DNA of 14,046 nt from Glomus cerebriforme (taxonomy: Eukaryota; Glomeromycota; Glomeromycetes; Glomerales; Glomeraceae). Within the stretch, counting starts at the first letter, position 1; each line of letters begins with the position of its first letter. This document shows positions 8,535 through 14,046 of this stretch, piece by piece. The notes below the pieces were generated by a model that was given only the letters and a program-made list of their open reading frames with translations, ran no database searches and was not told the DNA's origin. A program made the translations under genes and the position numbers. Where the stretch lies: positions 1-14,046 of the forward strand of contig QKYT01000600.1 in NCBI GenBank assembly GCA_003550305.1, written 5' to 3'.

Positions 8535-9480
8535 TAGTGGCAAAAAAAAATGGCACATTAGATTATGTGTTAATACAAATGATTTACATTACATTTTATT
8601 GGATAATCCAAACTAATTTTTTGTTTATTTATTCTTTATGTTTCACTGATTAATATGCATAAATAAACTAGATATAAGAATATCTCATGACCTTTATGAC
8701 ATTATGATACCACAAAACTTTTCTCTCAAAAAACGTCACAAGCTTATTAAGTCGTTATGGCAAAATGAAACATAAAGTATGAGCAAACTACAAAAAATTA
8801 CTAAGTTCTCACAAAGGACATTATATCGATAGATATCTTAGTTAAAAAAACCAAAGATTTAAAATAAGGTTAATTATCAAATACCTGTTTAAAGTTCATG
8901 TTTGGGGGCTTTTTGTGCACAAAAAATTGTTGGATTTCATATGTTTACTGAAAACATGAATAAGGAGTTGTATTGTAAAATTTTAACTAACAATCTTTTT
9001 AATCAAGTATTTCAGCTTCTTGAAAAGTCCTGGATATTCCAATAGGATAATGATCTAAAGCATAAAGCCAGGCTTATGATGTTTCTTCTTGAAAATTAAT
9101 GTCTTGCAATTCTTGATTGGTTTTTATATTCACCAGACCTCAATCCCATAAAAAACCTATGGTCAATTCTTAAGAAAAGGGTGAAAAAAAGGTCAATAAA
9201 CAAATTAGTGAAAAAAATCAGTTACTCAAGGGACTTTTATAGACATTATTAAGGAAGAATGGAGGTAACATAGATTAAAACCTCTGTCTTAATTTAATAA
9301 ATAGTATACCAAAGCGAATAGAATTAGTAATTCAAAGAAACGGCAATATTATTTAATACTAAAAATTTTATGTATAAAAAATATAGTATTTATTTACTTA
9401 ATTTTTAAATTTCAAATGATTTTAATAAAAATTAATTGCGTAAATTGATTTTTATTCAGTGCCATTTTTTTTCGCCACTA
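8535..9480 (+). mobile_element. Internally deleted Tc1/mariner element with TA target duplication
   Basis: The element runs 8537-9478 (942 bp). It has 20-bp terminal inverted repeats, GTGGCAAAAAAAAATGGCAC on the left and GTGGCGAAAAAAAATGGCAC inverted on the right, with a single mismatch. TA lies immediately outside both ends (8535-8536, 9479-9480). Full-length relatives are usually 1.3 kb or more, so part of the interior is missing. It sits in the 3' end of a minus-strand F-box/LRR relic and carries a broken transposase on the plus strand. Confidence 0.93.
8716..9356 (+). pseudogene. Tc1/mariner transposase relic
   Basis: The 5' part gives a helix-turn-helix-like block (LKKRHKLIKSLWQNE, then KLQKITKFSQRTLYR). 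Next comes a frameshifted HVWG-like strand near 8895, then MFTENMNKELYCKIL, SWIFQ followed by TAG and DNDLKHKARL, and SPDLNPIKNLW. The tail, in another frame, gives NSIPKRIELVIQRNG and ends in TAA at 9354-9356. DND carries the second catalytic Asp. The third catalytic position in the family motif PIENLW is Lys here. The region holding the first Asp, between the helix-turn-helix and HVWG, is deleted. Several stops and at least two frameshifts are present, so it is non-functional. Confidence 0.85.
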
Positions 9481-10160
9481 CTGTAAGATCAGGGTTGGTC
9501 ACATTGTTAAAATTCTTAACATAGATATTTGGATTTAGCTGATCTATGGCTTCTTTACTAGTTTTATAACATTTTCTTAGATTAAGATATTTCAAATTAA
9601 GACATGATCTAGCAATTTCTTTGATAGTTATATCAGTAATTTCACAAAAGCTAATATTGGAATCTTGACCCTTGAGCAAGAACAAATAACATTACAAATT
9701 GATATTTCAGAAAATTCTGTATATTTAGAAATATTTAGATATTCTAATTTATAACATGAATTTGCGATTACACATAGGTCTTTATCATTTTCTGGTTCAA
9801 ATCTTCTACATAAAACAGATATATTGAGATACTTCAAATTTGGATATAATTCTGTATTAGCTTTAGAACTTTACCATTAGACTTAGACCTTATACTATCT
9901 TTAAAATCTAAATGAATTATATTTGAGAACATATGCATAATGTATCTGATTTTTTTATTTGAAAGTAAACGATAATGTGATATTTAAGATGAGTCAGTTT
10001 CAAGCTATATTTTGATTTTTGTTCCTTATATATGTACTATTTTTAAAAATCTTTCTAATTGAGAATTATCCTCTACTTCGTTTTCCTTTAGTTCAATGCA
10101 TCTCCATAGAATAGAGCACTACATCTGTACCATAATCAGGAAACATATAAAATGGGATAA
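9479..10160 (-). pseudogene. F-box/LRR-like (RNI-like) protein relic
   Basis: Reading leftward from about 10160 gives FIPFYMFPDYG, WRCIELKENEVED, then leucine-rich-repeat blocks: [72 protein letters not shown] and [14 protein letters not shown]. The periodic LxxLxLxxC/N pattern is typical of RNI-type LRR proteins, often F-box ubiquitin-ligase adaptors, which are abundant in Rhizophagus. The frame is broken near 9850 and near 9660, and stops lie at about 10010-9980. The mariner element inserted close to the C-terminus; beyond it (8534-8514) the frame closes within six codons. No F-box itself is visible. Confidence 0.75.
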
Positions 10161-10299
10161 AGGAATTTATCTATTGGCAAAAAATGTAAAATATGTTTTA
10201 ATAATTTTGGTAAATAAAAGATGCTTGATTGCATCATAAATAATCTGTATTATATATTATATCTTTAAATAAAAAAATAAAATTACATGATCACTACTC
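10161..10299. other. Low-complexity spacer
   Basis: This is AT-rich sequence between two minus-strand relics. I see no coding block or repeat structure. Confidence 0.4.
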
Positions 10300-11046
10300 C
10301 GGACTGGCTAGCTTAGAAGAACAATTATCTTTTTACATAAACTCTAGCTCTCATACCAATCTATCTAATGTCAATTTAAGACCAATTATATAGGCTTTTT
10401 GTCAAAATTCAGGCGTAATTTCTGCTAAAAATACTTTTTTAATATTTTATTCACATCTTCTATAATATCATCTAAACTTTTCAATTTCTATATTGTGCAA
10501 ATTGCTATTAAATCTCATACTTTACTATATAAGTCTATATCTTTAATCAAAAAAAATAATATTAATGATAAGCACCTGACTCCAAATATTCACTCAATTC
10601 AAGGTAATTGAATATGCATACAATTCTGTCTTGTTTTATATTTTTAACAGTGATAAAGCCAGTTGTCCTATCATATATGTGTTCATATTTGGCTGGATTG
10701 CATAGTGACATATACTGCTGAAGTTAATAGTAAACTTATCTGTGATCTTACATTGATTATTTCTAGATTTTACAGCCATTATTAGCTAATTTATCCAATT
10801 CAATTATCTTTTACTTTTACAATCTTAATATGTCTTGATTATACTTACCTCTTTTTGGAATGATTAATTTTTTCATATATATCTGCACAATTATCAGATT
10901 CTTCGAATTCTTCAGATGATTTAGAGAATTTCATACTATCATATAAATAATAGATTTCTTGTTAAATATTTTTAAGATTTGATGTATTTTAGTTATATCA
11001 CGTTCCAACTTTATAATGGACTCCTTAATATTTTCAATAGTATATA
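10300..11046 (-). pseudogene. Unidentified coiled-coil protein relic with one intron
   Basis: The first exon reads TIENIKESIIKLERDITKIH with a continuing coiled coil, then (after a frameshift) YDSMKFSKSSEEFEESDNC and ADIYEKINHSKKR. A GT-AG intron candidate (10848-10763, 86 bp; donor GTAAGT) leads to NNQCKITDKFTINFSSICH. After another shift come NPAKYEHIYDRTTGFITV and FNYLELSEYLESGAYH. A more damaged tail contains KLKSLDDIIEDVNKILKKYF. I do not recognise the family. The stop before KLKSL is TAG, compatible with a lost Gln. The start codon is not identified, and the gene is not functional. Confidence 0.55.
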
Positions 11047-11076
11047 TATTATATCTCAGATCGATTATTGCCTGAA

Positions 11077-11162
11077 ATTGAATCTGACACACTTCAGATT
11101 AAAATTAGCAGGTGAGATGCTTAGTTTGAAATATTGATTATCTGAAGTGCGTCTGATGCAAT
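11077..11162. repeat. 86-bp inverted repeat, possible mini-element
   Basis: The left arm ATTGAATCTGACACACTTCA (11077 onward) pairs with the right arm ending at 11162, whose inverse begins ATTGCATCAGACGCACTTCA. About 20 of 23 positions match around a loop of about 38 bp. No clear target duplication is seen, so it may be a short MITE or just a hairpin. Confidence 0.6.
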
Positions 11163-11302
11163 TTTTTTTTTAAACTTTAATTTTTTTCTTTAAAAAACTT
11201 TTTTTTATAAGAATGGGCTACCTTTTAGGTAAGTTAAAGATATATATATTTTTTTTATTCTTATGATTTTTTGAAACATTATTAACTATCCTTTTTTTTC
11301 TT
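11163..11302. other. Low-complexity T/A-run tract
   Basis: Long T-runs and A-runs with TATATATATA occupy this interval between the inverted repeat and the polymerase relic. Nothing else is visible. Confidence 0.45.
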
Positions 11303-11980
11303 TATAGAAACAGTTCAAGCATTTGTCCAGTCATATGAAAAAATACCCTTTTAAAATAGAAATTTAATCTTATCTATTGAATAACCTTTCTCAGTAAAGT
11401 GCTTAACAGTTAGGAAAAATTTTTTGTGCTTTCTTTCTAGACATTCTACTAACTTATCAAGATTCATCACCATATGCTGGAAGTTATCAAGAAATCAGAG
11501 TTGTCTAACATCCATAGCTTTGTATTTGTCAATATTTTCTGATATGTATTTTATCTTATCTGCCGTAAATTTGCTCATAACTTTTATGAGCAGATGAAAG
11601 TCATAATCTCAGTAATTATGATAAATAAAAGGCACTTTGGTTTTGAAAGATCCTATCCACAATTTTTTATTGCAAGCATCATAAGCTGGGCTTCAATACA
11701 GGATCCCGAACAATATATAAATAAGTAGGATTTGAGTTTGCTTATTAAATATAGAAAATTTTTACCCCTAGTGAGATTTTTTTTTGCTTATTTAAAGGGT
11801 TAAATTTAAAATAGTTAGTATTTTATATGCATAGCACATATAAATTTGATAACTCAGTAATGTGTTTGCATAGCAGAAACTTATTTTGGAATATATGAAA
11901 TATATTGTATGATGTCAAATATTTTAAAATATACCCCTTAAAATTAAAGACACATAAACAAAATTAACATGTAAATTTAA

Positions 11981-12085
11981 TATGTGACAGTGTAACAAAA
12001 TCTAATCTATTTTTATATGTGATAGCATAACAAAAATTAATATATTTTTATATGTGATCATACAATGAAATTATACATAATTGCA
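11981..12085. repeat. 35-bp tandem repeat, three units
   Basis: Units start at 11981, 12016 and 12051 with TATGTGA. The first two are closely similar (TATGTGAYAG, then AACAAAA, ending TATTTTTA); the third is diverged after its first ten bases or so. Confidence 0.75.
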
Positions 12086-12339
12086 TAACAAACTTTTACG
12101 TAACAAAGTCTAAAATGTATACGTGTTCATGTAATACCAAAAGGAATATATAGAAGTTGAAAACAGAAGGGGTGGGACCGTAGAAGGGAGGGAAAATAAG
12201 TTTTTTTCTTTTTCCAAACTTGTTTTTACAATACCATTTCTGCATTGATCATTAAAAGTTGCATCTATTTTACTTAGTAACTTTTTTACAATTTTTGATA
12301 TTTTTTATAGTAAAATTTGATATTTTTTAACTGTTGTTT

Positions 12340-12590
12340 ACTTTTAAAATTTGAATATTATATTTTAATTAATCTCAAAAAATAGGTTATGAATGCTAAT
12401 TTTAAGTTTAATATAAAGAAACTGTTAAAAATGCAAAATCAGAGTACAAAAATTAATTGTGAACCTTAACTATCCATTATATACTTTTAAAATTTGAGTA
12501 TTACATGTAATTTTATTTGCTCTACAACTTTACTTAATCTCATAAAGTAGGTTATGAATGCCAATTTTGAGTTTAATATAGAGAAACTAC
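12340..12590. repeat. Direct repeat pair, about 140 bp apart
   Basis: The blocks ACTTTTAAAATTTGARTATTA (starting near 12340 and 12484) and TAGGTTATGAATGCYAATTTT (near 12384 and 12548) recur in the same order, each followed by AGTTTAATATARAGAAACT. The second copy has about 20 extra bases inside it. Confidence 0.8.
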
Positions 12591-13817
12591 AAATTTTACT
12601 TAATATATATGTCACAAAACAGTTTGCTTAACAGAGCCAAATTTTCTTAAGTCATAATAAGAGTTTGCTTAGCAGAGTTGAAAATAGTTTGCTTATTGAT
12701 CATAGTAAATTTTGAAATTTTCATCTGACCTATACATAGATTGTTCAGAATTCTCTCAGTACTTATCACTTATATAATCATAATCTTTTACTTTATGATT
12801 AAGAGCACTTAATACTTCTTTATATTTTTTCTGTACCTCTTTCTTTTCTAAATGGTTTTTTTTTCATGTTTGCTTTCCATTCATTAACTTCTAGTAATCT
12901 ATGCTTTGCTTCTTCAAATTTTTGCAATGCTTCTAGTAATGGCTTGAGAAAAGGCTTCTTGCAAATCTAGCATTCTTTTGCTTCTTTATAAACCTTAAGA
13001 TCTCCTGGTGCTATTATCATATTAGCCAGTACAGATAAATCTTTCTGGATGGCTAGAAGCTCCTCCTCAATTTTTGTGACAAATCTTTCTAGCATATCTG
13101 GTTTTCTATATAAATCGTAACTCATAATCTCATAATTAAGTGAATTATCTATGCAAATTACTACATAGCAATAACCATTTGGCTTATACCTTTATATCCT
13201 TTCAGTAGAAGTTAATTTCATTTTCTTTTCTGAAATTAGCTTCTCAGTCAAGCATTTTAGGTTCCAAAAAATACGATATGGATTTGGTTGCATGCATTTA
13301 TAATTATAAAAGGTTTTGACACTTCTATTTTTTACCAGTATTTATGAACACTGAAGGGCATTATTTAGACCCTTGCATTTTGGCAAATGTTCACTATATT
13401 TCTTCTCTAAAGAATATATATAAAGACAATATTAGCAGATGTATTTTTGCTTTTTATGCTTGCTATGATTGTAAACTAACTTGTGAAGATCTTTGATGAT
13501 ATAGTAGTACTCCTATCTTCTTTCGTGATTACCAAAAGATTTATAGGCTTGTATTCATTTTTTTTCCTCTCTGAAATATAATAAAATTTAAAATACTTAT
13601 TCTGGTTATGCTATTCATAAATATATAGATTAATATCAGGATTATTTTCTTCAAACTTTTTATAAACTAGTGTTAAGACAGGTACTGGTATTGGGATGTC
13701 ATCCATATTAAGTTTCTTCATGAAGCCTCCATATAGCCAATGTAAATTTCTCTCTGGATGAACTTTAATCAGATGCAAGACTCGCTTCTAAAATATATCA
13801 TTTGAAATACCAGTCAT

Positions 13818-14000
13818 TAGGGTTCCGCAAATTCAAATCAAATCGAATATAAGCNAAATTTGAATTTGATTTGATTTTTAAACCAATNTCNAATCAAATC
13901 NAATCAAATNNGAATCAAATTCGAATCAAATCAAATCAAATCAAATCAAATTTGAATTCGATTCGAGATTTGATTCAAATCTGAATTTGATTTGCAAAGC
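13818..14000. mobile_element. Probable MITE remnant related to the element at 2846
   Basis: It starts TAGGGTTCCGCAAATTCAAA directly at the edge of the polymerase relic, comparable with TAGTGTTCCGCACGAATCGA at 2846. The interior is a dense array of GAATCAAAT and CAAATTTGAATT variants, several with ambiguous N bases (13855-13912). The right end near 13996 is degenerate, and no matching 8-bp target duplication to CCAGTCAT (13810-13817) is convincing. Confidence 0.55.
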
Positions 14001-14046
14001 AGGTTCAGTATTACTATTTTAATACTAGCAGCTTAAAAAAAAAAAA
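14001..14046. other. Contig-end sequence with poly-A
   Basis: A short non-coding tail ends in twelve or more A residues, with ambiguous bases just upstream. It is probably a low-quality contig end. Confidence 0.4.

Larger units (their letters stand above)
11700..12697. mobile_element. Unidentified repeat-rich insertion splitting the polymerase relic
   Basis: About 1 kb separates two parts of the polymerase that would be nearly contiguous in relatives, so this is foreign or expanded DNA. It has no coding block. It contains a 35-bp tandem repeat (11981-12085) and a duplicated block (12340-12430 and 12484-12590). It also has recurring GTTTGCTTA near 11739, 12618, 12663 and 12688, and a purine-rich tract near 12150-12200. 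I found no terminal inverted repeats or target duplication, so the boundaries are approximate. Confidence 0.55.
11303..13817 (-). pseudogene. Protein-primed family B DNA polymerase relic (Maverick/Polinton or linear-plasmid type), interrupted
   Basis: Reading leftward from 13817, one frame gives HPERNLHWLYGGFMKKLN, PVPVLTLVYKKFEEN and YKPINLLVITKEDR. Then come a CxxC...H...C finger-like block (YIC/YC...EHLPKC), NYKCMQPNPYRIFWNLKC, KPNGYCYVVI, ERFVTKIEEELLAIQKDL, APGDLKVYKEAKEC and ICKKPFLKPLLEALQKFEE. After about 1 kb of foreign DNA the frame resumes with YDACNKKLWIGSFKTKVP, DYDFHLLIKV (exonuclease motif II region), FLDNFQHMVMNLDKLVECLE and FSYDWTNA, where it is truncated. The polymerase palm is absent. 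Exonuclease motif I (13263-13255) reads NLK instead of D-x-E. Many stops are present. In relatives the protein replicates a self-synthesising transposon or linear plasmid; here it is dead. Confidence 0.8.

Noticed and set aside
236..9356. Alternative genetic code with TAA/TAG read as Gln
   Set aside because: Several stops coincide with Gln positions, but others do not. The hAT gene uses CAA for Gln and has no internal TAA or TAG, and frameshifts accompany the stops elsewhere.
12145..12200. Polypurine tract of an LTR retrotransposon
   Set aside because: No LTR pair, primer-binding site or reverse transcriptase was found nearby.
13815..13817. ATG as the true start of the polymerase
   Set aside because: It is in frame but lies directly at the MITE-like insertion edge, so the original 5' end has probably been lost or displaced.

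Overview
The window is about 14 kb of very AT-rich eukaryotic DNA with short GT-AG introns. The recognisable protein relics belong to families I associate with arbuscular mycorrhizal fungi (Glomeromycotina, Rhizophagus-like): a SAM-domain protein, a coiled-coil protein starting MANTHSINSLR, an F-box/LRR-like protein, a Crinkler-like N-terminus and a protein-primed family B DNA polymerase. The family assignments come from memory of these families, not from a search. The last 240 bases contain ambiguous N bases and a poly-A end, so this looks like a contig edge.

Layout. 1-230: degenerate tandem repeat of about 51 bp. 236-1229 (minus): decayed coiled-coil gene. 1396-2716 (minus): decayed SAM-domain gene with one intron and an internal 80-bp duplication. 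2846-3274: a 429-bp hAT-type MITE with perfect 8-bp target duplications. 3440-3743 (minus): Crinkler-like N-terminal relic. 3960-7890: a foldback (long palindromic) element of about 530 bp, split in one arm by a 3392-bp hAT transposon (4069-7460). The transposon carries a four-exon transposase gene that is open except for a single TGA. 7891-8534: no gene seen. 8537-9478: a deleted Tc1/mariner element bounded by TA, inserted in the 3' end of an F-box/LRR-like relic (9479-10160, minus). 10300-11046 (minus): unidentified coiled-coil relic with an intron. 11077-11162: small inverted repeat. 11303-13817 (minus): family B DNA polymerase relic, interrupted by about 1 kb of unidentified repeat-rich DNA (11700-12697). 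13818-14000: AT-rich element resembling the first MITE.

Overall this is a transposon graveyard rather than a working operon or gene cluster. Only the hAT element looks young: clean ends, perfect target duplication, coherent splicing and all catalytic residues. Everything else carries many stops and frameshifts. Where the ancestral codon can be guessed, the damage is mostly C-to-T or G-to-A (CGA to TGA, CAR to TAR, TGG to TAG or TGA, Glu to Lys). No new biological system is evident. The most interesting observations are the transposon nested in a palindrome whose other arm preserves the empty site, and the transition-biased decay shared by unrelated relics.
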